The position numbers were made by a program, and so were the translations under genes. The notes beneath the pieces are model-generated. The model saw nothing but the letters and a program-made list of their open reading frames with translations. It did not search any database and was not told the DNA's origin. A stretch of 36,038 bases of DNA from Defluviitaleaceae bacterium (GTDB taxonomy: Bacteria > Bacillota > Clostridia > Lachnospirales > WRAX01). The stretch covers positions 1 to 36,038 of the forward strand of contig WQVI01000008.1 in assembly GCA_009781625.1 (NCBI GenBank), in the 5' to 3' direction. This document shows, piece after piece, positions 24,401-33,564 of this stretch (positions within the stretch are counted from its first letter, which is position 1; the number at the start of each line of letters is the position of its first letter).

Positions 24401-25399
24401 ATGTTAGATGGATTGTTAATAATGATAGCCCTTATTGCACTGGGGGTCATCCTGTTTTTCACGCTGTTTTTCAACTTTATCCCAGTTGGACTGTGGATTT
24501 CAGCTGTTTCTGCGGGCGTAAAGGTCAGCATTTTTTCTCTTGTTGGTATGCGCCTACGCCGCGTTAAGCCGTCAATGGTTATTAATCCCCTTATAAAGGG
24601 CACTAAGGCTGGCCTCAACATCAGCCAAAACCAGCTGGAAAGCCATCTGCTTTCAGGCGGACGAGTAAACAATGTGGTTGACGCGCTGATAGCGGCGCAT
24701 AGAGCCAATATGGAGCTTTCCTTCGAGCGTGCCGCCGCCATAGACCTTGCCGGCCGCGACGTTTTCGAGGCCGTACGCATGAGCGTTATGCCAAAAATAA
24801 TTGAAACTCCTATGATATCCGCGATGGCTGTAAATGGTATCGAAATTAAGGCCATGGCCAAAGTTACCGTGCGCGCCAACATCGCCCGTCTTGTCGGTGG
24901 TGCCGGCGAAGACACCATTATCGCCCGCGTTGGCGAAGGCATCGTAACCACCATCGGCTCTGCCAAGAGCCATTCCGAGGTTTTGGAAAATCCTGACAAA
25001 ATCTCGCAAACCGTACTTAACAAAGGGCTGGATTCTGGCACGGCTTACGAAATTCTTTCCATAGACATCGCCGACATCGACGTTGGCAGAAATATCGGTG
25101 CAGAGCTGCAAATTGACCAAGCCGAGGCCGATAAACAAATTGCCCAGGCTAAAGCCGAAGAGCGCCGCGCCACAGCTTTTGCCGCAGAGCAAGAGATGCG
25201 TGCCCGCGTAGAGGAAATGCGTTCTAAGGTTGTCGAGGCTGAGGCCCAAGTGCCGCTGGCCATCGCCAATGCTCTGCAAACCGGCAATTTAGGCGTGATG
25301 GACTATATCACAATGCAAAACAAAATGGCTGACACCAAGATGCGTGAAGGCCTAGGCGGTATCAAAATCAATATGACTACGCCTCCAGACGTTAAATAG
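24401..25399 (+). CDS. floA: Flotillin-like protein FloA
   Basis: A 332-residue membrane scaffold protein, the YqfA/FloA type. A hydrophobic segment lies at residues 4-30. The SPFH core includes [29 protein letters not shown] and later [29 protein letters not shown]-like strands. A coiled-coil region with [21 protein letters not shown] occupies about 240-290. [14 protein letters not shown] is a plausible tail. The length matches FloA rather than FloT. ATG follows GTGGAGG. It probably forms membrane foci with the NfeD protein upstream. It ends 13 bases before a long perfect inverted repeat. Confidence 0.93.
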   Translation: MLDGLLIMIALIALGVILFFTLFFNFIPVGLWISAVSAGVKVSIFSLVGMRLRRVKPSMVINPLIKGTKAGLNISQNQLESHLLSGGRVNNVVDALIAAHRANMELSFERAAAIDLAGRDVFEAVRMSVMPKIIETPMISAMAVNGIEIKAMAKVTVRANIARLVGGAGEDTIIARVGEGIVTTIGSAKSHSEVLENPDKISQTVLNKGLDSGTAYEILSIDIADIDVGRNIGAELQIDQAEADKQIAQAKAEERRATAFAAEQEMRARVEEMRSKVVEAEAQVPLAIANALQTGNLGVMDYITMQNKMADTKMREGLGGIKINMTTPPDVK

Positions 25400-25411
25400 T
25401 GTTGAAATAAT

Positions 25412-25483
25412 CACGGAAAACACAGAATGACACGGAAAAGCTGCCCCACAAGGGTTTTTCCGTGTCATTCTGTGTTTTCCGTG
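25412..25483. repeat. 28-bp perfect inverted repeat between convergent genes
   Basis: Arms at 25412-25439 and 25456-25483 are perfectly complementary over 28 bases (left arm starts CACGGAAAACACAG) around a 16-base loop. The loop itself can form CCC/GGG pairs. Including wobble pairs outside, the stem reaches about 32 bp. It lies between floA and the zinc phospholipase-like gene, which converge. It could end both transcripts, but there is no T run directly after either arm. It may be a palindromic repeat of another kind. Confidence 0.85.
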
Positions 25484-25497
25484 GTTAAGAATTTGTT

Positions 25498-26484
25498 TCA
25501 TCTTTTAAAGATAACATCATGCACCTTAAAAATCACCTTTTCTGATATAGGCCGCCCAGAAGCGAAGGACCTATCCCCTGCTTTCTCAAGAAAGTCCTCA
25601 AGGGGCACAGTGCCGTGCATGTATCCCCAAAGACATTCAATAAGCTCCACTGCCTCGCCTGCCGCCATCTCAAAAAGCTCCGCAAAGGACTCCCAATTCT
25701 CACTGGTGTCGTCCCAGGGGTCACGCCACAGCAGTTTTTTTTCGTTAAGATAGTCCAGCCCATCCTCAATTTCTTGCAAATGTATCAGGCTTGTAGCCAC
25801 CATTTCCCGCAAAATTATCTTTTCACCCAAGCCCAATATCCTTTTGCGCGCACCGCGATTGGACTGCATAAACCGCGTCATAAACACCATATATGTCATG
25901 GCGCTAAACACATTTTTGCCATGGATATCCACTTCATAGGCCTTATTTATAGATTTTCCAATGAAATCTGCTGTGCTCATGGCGCCATCCTTGTCCACTT
26001 GTATCAGCTTCCACAACTTTTCATCTCGCGGCTTTTTGCCCGCCACCATTTTAAACAGCAAGGTATCAATGGCGGTTTCAAAACGAAAATGATTTGCCAT
26101 GTATTTAAATTTGGGGCCGCGCTCGCCTTCGCGCAAAAAACCCGTTCTGTAATACACATAGGGATGCGTTGCGCAGTCCAGTGCATAATGTGTAAGATAG
26201 CCCGCAAAATAAGCAAAAGCCGCTTGCTGGGCATTGCCGTCAAGTTCCATGAGGCCTTCCGCCATGGCCCGCATAAATTGCCCCACATTTTCTTTGTGCA
26301 TTTTAGATCCTATGCCGCGCAAGTCACGCTTTAGCGCACCGGGCAAATAATAAAAAAATATATCGGGGCCCTGGCAGCCTATGTTATACAATTTTCTGTG
26401 TGCCTCAATATGCTGTGTTATACCCTGTGGCAATTCTGCAAGCACCTTTTGTCCGCATATATAATGGGTTATCAATCCCGGCAT
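25498..26484 (-). CDS. Zinc-dependent phospholipase C-like protein
   Basis: A 328-residue protein resembling the zinc-dependent phospholipase C/S1-P1 nuclease superfamily. His/Asp pairs fit a trinuclear zinc site: GLITHYICG, NIGCQGPDIFFYYLPG, KMHKEN, AGYLTHYALDCATHPYVYYR and NHFRFE. No signal peptide is seen, so it is probably cytoplasmic, and the substrate is uncertain. ATG at 26484 is chosen because GGAG lies eight bases upstream and MPGLITHY is the usual beginning; an upstream ATG at 26520 adds 12 residues without a site. It converges with floA. Confidence 0.82.
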   Translation of the reverse strand: MPGLITHYICGQKVLAELPQGITQHIEAHRKLYNIGCQGPDIFFYYLPGALKRDLRGIGSKMHKENVGQFMRAMAEGLMELDGNAQQAAFAYFAGYLTHYALDCATHPYVYYRTGFLREGERGPKFKYMANHFRFETAIDTLLFKMVAGKKPRDEKLWKLIQVDKDGAMSTADFIGKSINKAYEVDIHGKNVFSAMTYMVFMTRFMQSNRGARKRILGLGEKIILREMVATSLIHLQEIEDGLDYLNEKKLLWRDPWDDTSENWESFAELFEMAAGEAVELIECLWGYMHGTVPLEDFLEKAGDRSFASGRPISEKVIFKVHDVIFKR

Positions 26485-26526
26485 AAAATCATCTCCTACT
26501 TGCAATTTTTGCCTATTCATCCTATA

Positions 26527-26535
26527 ATTATATCA
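26527..26535 (-). promoter_or_regulatory. Extended -10 promoter of the zinc phospholipase-like gene
   Basis: On the minus strand TGATATAAT occupies 26535-26527, an extended -10 box. The best -35 candidate, TTGCAT, is 20 bases away, which is too far for a standard promoter, so activity would depend on the TG extension. Confidence 0.4.
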
Positions 26536-26641
26536 CGTGATGGAAGTTTCTTATGCAAAATTATCAAGAAATATAGTAATGATTATAAGTGCGATGAGAC
26601 GAAACCCCGAGCATATGCCAAGTTTTGCCGTGCAAAACAAA

Positions 26642-26673
26642 AACTCCCATCTGCTGTTTTGCAGATGGGAGTT
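26642..26673 (-). terminator. Terminator of the alpha operon
   Basis: A 13-bp perfect stem (26642-26654 with 26661-26673, AACTCCCATCTGC) closes a 6-base loop. On the minus strand it is followed by TTTTGTTTTGC. It lies four bases after the rplQ stop codon. The about 100 bases beyond it up to the next promoter show no convincing gene. Confidence 0.92.
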
Positions 26674-26676
26674 ATG

Positions 26677-27213
26677 CTATACCAATTCTATAAAAACCAT
26701 TTCCGCCGCATCGCCTTTACGCTTGCCAATTTTGATGATGCGGGTGTAGCCGCCTTTGCGGCTTTCGTATTTTGGCGCAATTTCGTTAAATAGCTTTTCC
26801 GCCATATTGACGGATGTAGTGAGGCTGCGCTTTTTCCTGCCATCAGCCGGCACTTCGGTCACGGGGTAGAGAACAGAAAGAATTTTACGACGTGCGTTTA
26901 GTCGCGTTGGGTGGTCCACTTTCACTTTGCGCTCTACAGTGTCATAGACAGTCACACGCTTACCGTTTTCATCCTTCTTCACGCGGCGCCCCGCAGCGTC
27001 TTTTTGGGCAACTTTGAAGGTTTTTGTCACTTCAGAGAAATTGTCTTTTTCCTTCACAGCCAAAGTGATAAGTTTTTCCGCCACTTTGCGCACTTCTTTA
27101 GCCCTTGTTTCTGTTGTTTGTATTCTTCCGTGGTATAGCAAGTTTGTAGCCAGGTTACGCAACATTGCCTTCCTTTGGGAAGATGTGCGGCCAAGCTTTC
27201 TATATCCGGGCAT
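26677..27213 (-). CDS. rplQ: 50S ribosomal protein L17
   Basis: A 178-residue protein of the large subunit near the exit tunnel. [21 protein letters not shown] and the C-terminal [24 protein letters not shown] are classic L17 ends. The usual length is about 115-130. The extra part, about 50 residues in the middle ([19 protein letters not shown] and [15 protein letters not shown]), is a charged insertion known from clostridial L17 proteins. ATG follows GGAGGCG. It is the last gene of the operon, after rpoA. Confidence 0.95.
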   Translation of the reverse strand: MPGYRKLGRTSSQRKAMLRNLATNLLYHGRIQTTETRAKEVRKVAEKLITLAVKEKDNFSEVTKTFKVAQKDAAGRRVKKDENGKRVTVYDTVERKVKVDHPTRLNARRKILSVLYPVTEVPADGRKKRSLTTSVNMAEKLFNEIAPKYESRKGGYTRIIKIGKRKGDAAEMVFIELV

Positions 27214-27250
27214 AATTACGCCTCCTTTGCTGCAATTTTACTTCGGTTAT

Positions 27251-28210
27251 TTATGATTCATCGCTGGGTCGCAGGGCTAAACCGAAATCATTTAAACGAT
27301 TTAGCACTTCCTCAAGGGATTTGCGTCCCAAATTGCGCACTTTCATCATATCCTCTTCGGTTTTGTTTGCCAAATCCTCAACGGTGTTAATGCCCGCACG
27401 CTTTAGGCAATTATAGCTGCGCACAGAAAGGTCCATTTCTTCGATAGACAGCTCAAGAATTTTCTCTTTGTTGGTGTCCTCTTTTTCGGTGAGAACAATT
27501 GCTTCCTTGGCATTTTCTGTCAAGTTAACAAAGAGGTCCAGATGGTCGTTGAAGATTTTGGCGCCAAGGCTTACGGATTCGTCAGGGGTGATGGTGCCAT
27601 TGGTCCAAACTTCAAGCACCAGCTTGTCGTAGTCTGTCACTTGCCCTACACGTGTATCTTCCACTTGGAAGTTGACGCGCTTAACAGGCGTGTAGATAGA
27701 ATCCACAGGAATTATGCCAATAGCCTGGTTGAGAAGCTTGTTCTTTTCGGCACTGGCATATCCTCTGCCTTTGGTAATGGTCATTTCTGCGGATAGTTTG
27801 GCGTCTTTGCCTGACAGGGTGGCAATGTGAAGCTCTGGATTTAAAATTTCGATATCCGCGTCCACTTTAATGTCGCCCGCCGTAAATTCGCCATCTTCAT
27901 TAATTTCAATGTAAGCCTTTTTAGGCTCGTCGCTGTTTGCATTGTTTCTTATGGCAACATTTTTCAAATTGAGGATAATTTCGCAAACATCCTCTTTTAC
28001 GCCTTCGATAACGCTAAATTCGTGCAGGATGCCGTCAATTTTGATGTTTGAAATTGCCGCACCCGGCAGGGATGACAGCAAAATTCTGCGTAGCGAATTG
28101 CCTAATGTGGTGCCGTATCCGCGCTCTAAAGGCTCGATAACAAAGCGGCCATAGGTGCCGTCCTTGCTCATTTCTGCAATTTCGATATGAGGCTTTTGAA
28201 ATCCTACCAA
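27251..28210 (-). CDS. rpoA: RNA polymerase alpha subunit
   Basis: A 319-residue subunit that nucleates RNA polymerase assembly and contacts regulators and UP elements. The N-terminal dimerisation domain includes [28 protein letters not shown]. The C-terminal domain includes [22 protein letters not shown] and [16 protein letters not shown]. The start is TTG at 28210, with GGGAGG seven bases upstream; no nearby ATG fits. It lies between rpsD and rplQ as in the classic alpha operon. Confidence 0.97.
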   Translation of the reverse strand: MVGFQKPHIEIAEMSKDGTYGRFVIEPLERGYGTTLGNSLRRILLSSLPGAAISNIKIDGILHEFSVIEGVKEDVCEIILNLKNVAIRNNANSDEPKKAYIEINEDGEFTAGDIKVDADIEILNPELHIATLSGKDAKLSAEMTITKGRGYASAEKNKLLNQAIGIIPVDSIYTPVKRVNFQVEDTRVGQVTDYDKLVLEVWTNGTITPDESVSLGAKIFNDHLDLFVNLTENAKEAIVLTEKEDTNKEKILELSIEEMDLSVRSYNCLKRAGINTVEDLANKTEEDMMKVRNLGRKSLEEVLNRLNDFGLALRPSDES

Positions 28211-28257
28211 TGTTCAACCTCCCTCTAACTAACTGATAAACATTTCCAACAACACTA

Positions 28258-28854
28258 TTACTTAGAGTATAGCTCTACAATGAAGGTTTCATTCACTGGT
28301 GTGTCAATTTGGTCTCTGGTTGGTGTGGCCAAGATGCTGCCTTTAAGGTTGTTTGTGTCCACATCCAGCCAGCTTTCCACACGTCTGCCGTCTGTAGCGG
28401 CCAAAATGTCTTTGAAACGCACAGAATCCTTACGGGCGGGGGCTACTTCTATTACATCGCCCATGCGGGTGTGAAATGACGGTATATTAACCTTTTTGCC
28501 GTTTACGGTGATAAGCTTGTGGCTTACCAGCTGGCGGGCTTCCATGCGCGTGCGTGCAAGGCCCATACGATACACCACATTATCCAGGCGCATTTCTAAA
28601 AGGGTAAGCAAATTTTCACCCACAATGCCTTGACGCATCTTGGACGCACGATTGAAATACCCTTTAAACTGCTTTTCCTGCACACCATAGCAAAATTTTG
28701 CCTTTTGCTTTTCTTTTAGTTGCAGCCCATATTCGCTAACTTTTTTGCGCATCATGGGCGGCTTTTTCTTGCTTTTTTTACCGCTGCCTGTGAAGGCGGC
28801 TTCAATGCCGAGGCTTCTGGAGCGCTTCATCACAGGTTGTCTATTAATAGCCAT
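28258..28854 (-). CDS. rpsD: 30S ribosomal protein S4
   Basis: A 198-residue primary binder of 16S rRNA, which also represses the alpha operon in some bacteria. The S4 RNA-binding domain is at about 90-150 (ENLLTLLEMRLDNVVYRMGLARTRMEARQLVSHKLITVNGKKVNIPS). The N-terminus lacks the Cys cluster of zinc-type S4, so it is the C-minus form. ATG at 28854 lies ten bases after GGAGG; a TTG at 28860 is too close to the site. Confidence 0.96.
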   Translation of the reverse strand: MAINRQPVMKRSRSLGIEAAFTGSGKKSKKKPPMMRKKVSEYGLQLKEKQKAKFCYGVQEKQFKGYFNRASKMRQGIVGENLLTLLEMRLDNVVYRMGLARTRMEARQLVSHKLITVNGKKVNIPSFHTRMGDVIEVAPARKDSVRFKDILAATDGRRVESWLDVDTNNLKGSILATPTRDQIDTPVNETFIVELYSK

Positions 28855-28871
28855 ATACAATCACCCTCCAA

Positions 28872-29273
28872 TTAAATACGTCTGCGCTTTGGCGGTCTGC
28901 AACCGTTATGCGCCACGGGTGTCACATCTTTTATCATTGTAACATCCAAACCTGCCGCCGAAAGTGCCCTGATAGCCGCTTCACGGCCGCTTCCCGGCCC
29001 TTTTACAAAAACCTCAACGCTTCTAAGTCCAAATTCTTTTGCGGCATTAGCAGCAGAATCCGCCGCCATTTGCGCCGCATAAGGTGTAGACTTGCGCGAG
29101 CCTCTAAAGCCCAGGCCGCCGGCAGAGGCCCAGCAAAGGGCATTGCCGTTAGCATCCGTGATGGTTACAATTGTATTGTTAAAGGTAGATTGGATATGCG
29201 CCTGTCCAAAATTAACGACCTTTTTTTCGCGCCGCCTTCTGGTGGTGCCGCGTTTAACTACTCTTTTCGCCAT
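28872..29273 (-). CDS. rpsK: 30S ribosomal protein S11
   Basis: A 133-residue platform protein of the small subunit. [44 protein letters not shown] and the C-terminal [18 protein letters not shown] identify it clearly. ATG at 29273 follows GGAGGAG with a spacing of about 11 bases. A TTG at 29282 lies too close to that site. It lies between rpsM and rpsD. Confidence 0.97.
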   Translation of the reverse strand: MAKRVVKRGTTRRRREKKVVNFGQAHIQSTFNNTIVTITDANGNALCWASAGGLGFRGSRKSTPYAAQMAADSAANAAKEFGLRSVEVFVKGPGSGREAAIRALSAAGLDVTMIKDVTPVAHNGCRPPKRRRI

Positions 29274-29298
29274 GCTTAGCAATCTCCTCCTTTATGCC

Positions 29299-29667
29299 CT
29301 ATTTCTTCTTATTGGCAACGGTACGTCTTGGGCCTTTTCTTGTGCGGGCGTTGTTTTTGGTTCTTTGTCCGCGCACAGGAAGGCCTCTTCTGTGCCTTAT
29401 GCCTCTATAGCAGCCAATTTCTGTAAGACGTTTGATATTAAGGGCAATTTCGCGGCGCAAATCGCCTTCAACTATCTGGTTTTTGTCGATAGCGTCACGA
29501 ATTTTTGCTATTTCGTCGTCCGTTAAATCCCTTATACGTGTATTGGGATTTACGCCCGCGATGTCCAAAAGTTTATTAGAACTGGAACGTCCAATGCCGT
29601 AAATATAAGTAAGGCCAATTTCAACCCGCTTGTCTCTTGGCAAATCCACTCCTGCAATACGAGCCAT
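29299..29667 (-). CDS. rpsM: 30S ribosomal protein S13
   Basis: A 122-residue head protein of the small subunit that contacts P-site t[29 protein letters not shown] and the basic tail [24 protein letters not shown] are diagnostic. The length is standard. ATG at 29667 follows GGGAGGT. It lies between rpmJ and rpsK. Confidence 0.97.
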   Translation of the reverse strand: MARIAGVDLPRDKRVEIGLTYIYGIGRSSSNKLLDIAGVNPNTRIRDLTDDEIAKIRDAIDKNQIVEGDLRREIALNIKRLTEIGCYRGIRHRRGLPVRGQRTKNNARTRKGPRRTVANKKK

Positions 29668-29678
29668 GCTATACCTCC

Positions 29679-29792
29679 CTATCCTTGTCTTTGCTTATGC
29701 TTAGGGTTTTCACATATCACCCTAACAGCACCTTTACGCCTAATTATTTTGCATTTTTCGCACATAGGCTTTACAGATGGTCTTACTTTCAT
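29679..29792 (-). CDS. rpmJ: 50S ribosomal protein L36
   Basis: A 37-residue protein, read from the minus strand as [20 protein letters not shown] and on to a TAG stop. The zinc ligands Cys11, Cys14, Cys27 and His32 are all present, so this is the zinc-binding form. ATG at 29792 follows AAAGGAGTG. It sits in the expected place between infA and rpsM. Confidence 0.97.
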   Translation of the reverse strand: MKVRPSVKPMCEKCKIIRRKGAVRVICENPKHKQRQG

Positions 29793-29812
29793 GTAAATCC
29801 ACTCCTTTGCTT

Positions 29813-30031
29813 CTATTTATCACGCCAGATAATTCGGCCTTTGGTAAGGTCGTAAGGCGACATTTCAACAAGCACCTTGTCGCCGGGAATTATCCTGATA
29901 AAATTAAGCCTAAGCTTGCCCGAAATATGGGCAGTGATGACGTGTTTGTTTTCCAGCTCCACCTTAAACATGGCGTTGGGGAGCTTTTCCACAACAATAC
30001 CTTCAACTTCAATTGCATCGTCTTTAGCCAT
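29813..30031 (-). CDS. infA: Translation initiation factor IF-1
   Basis: A 72-residue OB-fold protein that occupies the A site during initiation. [59 protein letters not shown] match the family throughout. Its start overlaps the end of the KOW gene by eight bases, and GGAGG lies in that gene, so translation is probably coupled. Confidence 0.97.
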   Translation of the reverse strand: MAKDDAIEVEGIVVEKLPNAMFKVELENKHVITAHISGKLRLNFIRIIPGDKVLVEMSPYDLTKGRIIWRDK

Positions 30032-30308
30032 TTAAGTTTTCCTCCCGTTTGTCCATGAACTTCTTCAAGGCGGACCTAAAATCCGCATCTTTTATATATT
30101 GTCTTTCCAAAATTGCTTTTTGTAAGGCCGCGTCCACAGTTTTTGTGGGCTGTATATGCATCGTCTTTTTCTTCTTGGGGCGCGTTAGCGGGCGGCTTTT
30201 GCCATCCACCAGATATAGATAGGCCCCTTCGATGTTGTAAACGATAAACACATCGCCCTTGTCCCGTCCGGCCTTGGAAATAACCACTTGACCCACAGAA
30301 AACTCCAT
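30024..30308 (-). CDS. KOW-domain RNA-binding protein (L14e-like)
   Basis: A 94-residue protein. [35 protein letters not shown] is a KOW motif of the kind found in eukaryotic L14e/L27e. A basic stretch, [13 protein letters not shown], follows. In Clostridia this gene commonly sits between map and infA and is thought to bind RNA or the ribosome, but its job is not established. ATG at 30308 is eight bases after the map stop; the site before it is weak. Confidence 0.85.
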   Translation of the reverse strand: MEFSVGQVVISKAGRDKGDVFIVYNIEGAYLYLVDGKSRPLTRPKKKKTMHIQPTKTVDAALQKAILERQYIKDADFRSALKKFMDKREENLNG

Positions 30309-30315
30309 AAATCAC

Positions 30316-31062
30316 CTACATTGTCAAAATCTCAGGCTCGCCATCAGTAATCAGCACGGTGTTTTCATAATGTGCGCTGGGCTTGCCGTCCGCCGTCACC
30401 ACGGTCCAGTCGTCATCAAGAAAGTCAACTTCGTAGGTGCCGGCGTTAACCATAGGCTCTATGGCCAATGTCATGCCGGGCCTAAGGCGCGGCCCCCTGT
30501 TTTTCTGACGAAAATTGGGGATTTCAGGGTCCTCGTGCAAAGCAGCGCCGATGCCGTGGCCGATAAGTGCCCGTACCACGGAAAAGCCATGGCTTTCCAC
30601 ATAATCCTGTATTGCCGCGGAAATTTGATAGAGAAAGCATCCGCTTTTCGCAAACTTTATGCCCTCGAAAAAGCTTTGCTTCGTCACATCCATAAGCCTC
30701 TGGGCTTCGGGGTCAATTTCTCCCACAGCGAAGGTGCGCGCGGCATCTCCGTGAAAGCCGCCTATATAGGCACCAATGTCGATGCTTACAATATCGCCGT
30801 TGGCAAGTTTTCTTATACCCGGGATGCCATGAACCACCTCTTCATTGACGGATATACAAACAGACTTCGGAAAGCCCCTGTAATTTTTGAAGCTTGGCGT
30901 GGCCCCGTTTTTTTTCAAAAACTTTACGACGGTTTCGTCCAGTTCTCTTGTGGTGATGCCTTCTGCAACGACTTCTTCTAAGAGATCGAAAGCACCTTTC
31001 ACAAGCTGGCCGGCGTGGCGCATCTTTTCAATTTGCTGCGGGTTTTTGATAATTATCGCCAT
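30316..31062 (-). CDS. map: Methionine aminopeptidase, type I
   Basis: A 248-residue metalloenzyme that removes the N-terminal Met from nascent proteins. Metal-binding residues are in SIDIGAYIGGFHGDAARTF (two Asp), GHGIGAALHEDPEIPNF (His), the LAIEPMV Glu and the C-terminal HYENTVLIT Glu. There is no N-terminal zinc finger, so it is the short type. The start overlaps adk by 10 bases. Confidence 0.96.
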   Translation of the reverse strand: MAIIIKNPQQIEKMRHAGQLVKGAFDLLEEVVAEGITTRELDETVVKFLKKNGATPSFKNYRGFPKSVCISVNEEVVHGIPGIRKLANGDIVSIDIGAYIGGFHGDAARTFAVGEIDPEAQRLMDVTKQSFFEGIKFAKSGCFLYQISAAIQDYVESHGFSVVRALIGHGIGAALHEDPEIPNFRQKNRGPRLRPGMTLAIEPMVNAGTYEVDFLDDDWTVVTADGKPSAHYENTVLITDGEPEILTM

Positions 31063-31736
31063 ATTCCCTTTTCCATTTTCTTTTCTAATTTGGCCACCAG
31101 CAGTTTGGCTTCTAAAAGCTCTATTAGGTTTTGTGTAATTTCTTCCACGTCACCTGTGCCGCTGGTGGAGATTAAGAGATTTTGACGGTCGTAAAAATCT
31201 ATGATAGGAACTGTCCTCTCATGATAGATTTTTAGACGATGGCGCACGGTGGATGCGGTGTCGTCCGGCCGTTGCTCTAGCGTACCGCCGCAATTGTCAC
31301 ATGTAAATGCCTGCTTGGGCGGATAGAAAATTATATGAAACATGGCTTTACAATCGGGGCAAACTTTACGCCCCGTTATGCGCTGTATGATGTCATCATC
31401 AGGGACATGGATGTTAAGCGCCATATCTATAGGGCTTCCAAGCCGCCCACAAATTTCATCCAGCGCAAGGGCCTGCGCAAAAGTACGTGGAAAGCCGTCT
31501 AAAATAAAGTCGTCACCTTCCAAAATCTCGTGCACTATGGAGAGCATAAGCTCGTCTGGCACAAGGTCGCCTCTGTCAATCAGCCGCTTGACAGCGCGAC
31601 ACAGCGCAGTACTTGGCCTTATCTCCTCGCGCAAAAAATCGCCCGTAGAGATATGCCTAATATCGAAATGTTTTGCAATGGCCTGCGCCTGTGTGCCTTT
31701 ACCGGCACCAGACGCCCCCAATATCAGCAATCGCAT
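31053..31736 (-). CDS. adk: Adenylate kinase
   Basis: A 227-residue kinase that interconverts AMP, ADP and ATP. The P-loop is GASGAGKGTQ near the N-terminus, with Ser where most family members have Pro. AMP site features are HISTGDFLREEI and LDGFPRTFAQA. The LID carries two Cys pairs (CPDCKAMFH and CDNCGG), giving a zinc-binding LID as in many Gram-positive bacteria. The gene lies between secY and map, as usual, and overlaps map. ATG follows AGAGGGGG with ten bases between. Confidence 0.95.
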   Translation of the reverse strand: MRLLILGASGAGKGTQAQAIAKHFDIRHISTGDFLREEIRPSTALCRAVKRLIDRGDLVPDELMLSIVHEILEGDDFILDGFPRTFAQALALDEICGRLGSPIDMALNIHVPDDDIIQRITGRKVCPDCKAMFHIIFYPPKQAFTCDNCGGTLEQRPDDTASTVRHRLKIYHERTVPIIDFYDRQNLLISTSGTGDVEEITQNLIELLEAKLLVAKLEKKMEKGIWR

Positions 31737-31758
31737 GGTTGTTTATCCCCCTCTTAAA

Positions 31759-33069
31759 CTACGTGTTCAAAAATCCTTTGTAATTACGCATAAGAAGTTG
31801 CGATTCTAGCTGTTTTACAAGTTCTAAGGCCACGCCTACAACGATAAGCAATGTTGTACCACCCCAACCTACCGCCATGCCGAAGAACCATTCAATCAGT
31901 ATGGGTATCAAGGCAATTACCGCGTAAAACACGGCACCTACCCAAGAAAGCCTGTTAACGGTGCGCGAAATATAGTCGCTGGTTGGTTTGCCCGGCCTGA
32001 TACCGGGGATAAATCCGCCGTTTTTCTTCAAGTTTTCCGCCATTTCTACGGGGTTAACCGCGAAGGACGTGTAGAAGAAAGTGAAGCAGAAAATAAGGAA
32101 CACGTAAATTATTGCACCAAATGGGAAGGTGAACCAAGGGTTGTCATACGGCCCAACAGGATACCAGGTTGTCATGTTCAAAAATTCTACCACACGCAAA
32201 AGCCACGATGGGTCTGCACCTGCTTCAGGCTGCGGGAAAAACATCGCTATCTGTTGCGGGAAGCCCAAGATGGACATGGCAAAGATAAGGGACATAACGC
32301 CCGCGATATTAACCTTTACAGGGATAAAGCTGGATTGCCCGCCATAGGTTTGGCGCCCAACCATCTTTTTAGAATATTGCACAGGAATTTTTCGCTGGCC
32401 ATCTTGCACCAACACAGCGAAGCCTACCATAAGCACAAACAATATTACGACGATAACAACAATGACAGCATTCCATACGCCGCCGATAGACGCGTAATAC
32501 ATGGTCATTATGCCCATTGGAAGAGCCGCAAGGATGTTGGCGAAAATTATGAAAGATGCGCCGTTACCTATGGCTTTTTCTGTCAGAAGTTCTGACATCC
32601 ACATGATAAACATGGTGCCCGCTATCATCGTAAGGGCCGCTACAACGTATACAAAGATATTATTGTGTATGAAGGCCACGCGCCAGCTAAATACAGAGCC
32701 AGCCGCTTGCATTATAGCCATTGCAACCGCCAATATACGTGTATACTGGTTAATTTTTTTACGGCCTTCTTCGCCTTCTTTTTTCAGCTGTTCTAGCTTA
32801 GGTATGGCCACCGTCAACAGCTGCATTATAATGCTTGCAGTGATGTACGGGCCTATACCCATGGCAAATATGGTGCCCATTTCGCCGCCCAAAATTAAGC
32901 CTATTATGCCATCGCCGCCACCGAACATAAATTCGGTAAGCAGGTCTCTATCAATGCCGGGCAGTGGTATCTGGGAACCAACCCTAAATATCAGAAGCAC
33001 AAGCAAGATGTAAAACAGCTTTCTTCTGATGTCTTTAACTTTCAATGCATTTGAATACACACCAAACAT
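31759..33069 (-). CDS. secY: Preprotein translocase subunit SecY
   Basis: A 436-residue channel subunit with ten transmembrane segments. The first helix LFYILLVLLIFRVGSQIPLPGID, the GPYITASIIMQLL segment, and the cytoplasmic loop regions around PVQYSKKMVGRQTYGG and NGGFIPGIRPGKPTSDYI are all typical. The start ATG shares one base with the rplO stop codon (TAATG), with AGAGGTG upstream. It translocates proteins with SecE, SecG and SecA. Confidence 0.97.
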   Translation of the reverse strand: MFGVYSNALKVKDIRRKLFYILLVLLIFRVGSQIPLPGIDRDLLTEFMFGGGDGIIGLILGGEMGTIFAMGIGPYITASIIMQLLTVAIPKLEQLKKEGEEGRKKINQYTRILAVAMAIMQAAGSVFSWRVAFIHNNIFVYVVAALTMIAGTMFIMWMSELLTEKAIGNGASFIIFANILAALPMGIMTMYYASIGGVWNAVIVVIVVILFVLMVGFAVLVQDGQRKIPVQYSKKMVGRQTYGGQSSFIPVKVNIAGVMSLIFAMSILGFPQQIAMFFPQPEAGADPSWLLRVVEFLNMTTWYPVGPYDNPWFTFPFGAIIYVFLIFCFTFFYTSFAVNPVEMAENLKKNGGFIPGIRPGKPTSDYISRTVNRLSWVGAVFYAVIALIPILIEWFFGMAVGWGGTTLLIVVGVALELVKQLESQLLMRNYKGFLNT

Positions 33070-33509
33070 TAAATCACCTCTGCCTTGCCGCCTGCAGCTT
33101 CAATTTTTTCTTTCGCGCTTGCGCTGAAATAATTAACTTTAACATCAAGCTTTTTGCTGATGTCACCTTGGCCCAAAATTTTCACGCCGTCGCGTGGGTT
33201 TTTTACATAACCTTTGGACTGCAAAGCTGCTATATCTACAGTATCTCCATCGTTGAAAACATCCAGATGATATATGTTTAAAGTCACGATGTCTAAGGTG
33301 TTTCTATTTTTAAAGCCTCTCTTAGGCAGTCTACGGAACATTGGAAACTGTCCGCCCTCAAATGTAGGGCGCACACCGCCGCCGCTGCGGCTTTTTTGGC
33401 CGCCTTGGCCGCGTCCGCTCCATTTGCCGTTACCACTGCCATGGCCACGCCCGCGCCTCCAAGCTTTAAATTTAGAGCCCGGTGCCGGCTTCAATTGGCC
33501 TAATGTCAT
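33069..33509 (-). CDS. rplO: 50S ribosomal protein L15
   Basis: A 146-residue large-subunit protein. LGQLKPAPGSKFKAWRRGRG with the Gly/Arg-rich tract (GSGNGKWSGRGQGGQKSR) and RRLPKRGFKN is typical. ATG at 33509 is chosen because GAGGTGA lies before it and MTLGQLKP is the usual beginning. Its stop overlaps secY by one base. Confidence 0.96.
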   Translation of the reverse strand: MTLGQLKPAPGSKFKAWRRGRGHGSGNGKWSGRGQGGQKSRSGGGVRPTFEGGQFPMFRRLPKRGFKNRNTLDIVTLNIYHLDVFNDGDTVDIAALQSKGYVKNPRDGVKILGQGDISKKLDVKVNYFSASAKEKIEAAGGKAEVI

Positions 33510-33540
33510 TGCTTTCACCTCATTTCTCAAGTAATGCACT

Positions 33541-33564
33541 GGTATAATTTGGTACAATTATACC
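33541..33564. repeat. Short palindrome at the end of rpmD
   Basis: GGTATAATT at 33541-33549 and AATTATACC at 33556-33564 are a 9-bp perfect inverted repeat around TGGTAC. It covers the rpmD stop codon and lies before the rplO ribosome binding site. It is AT-rich and could be a weak hairpin or chance. Confidence 0.6.

Noticed and set aside
25427-25753. A 108-codon plus-strand open frame after floA
   Set aside because: It lies across the perfect palindrome and antisense to the zinc phospholipase-like gene, and its translation resembles nothing.
26537-26749. A 70-codon plus-strand open frame before the alpha operon terminator
   Set aside because: It runs through the rplQ terminator and into antisense rplQ. 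There is no good ribosome binding site or recognisable motif.
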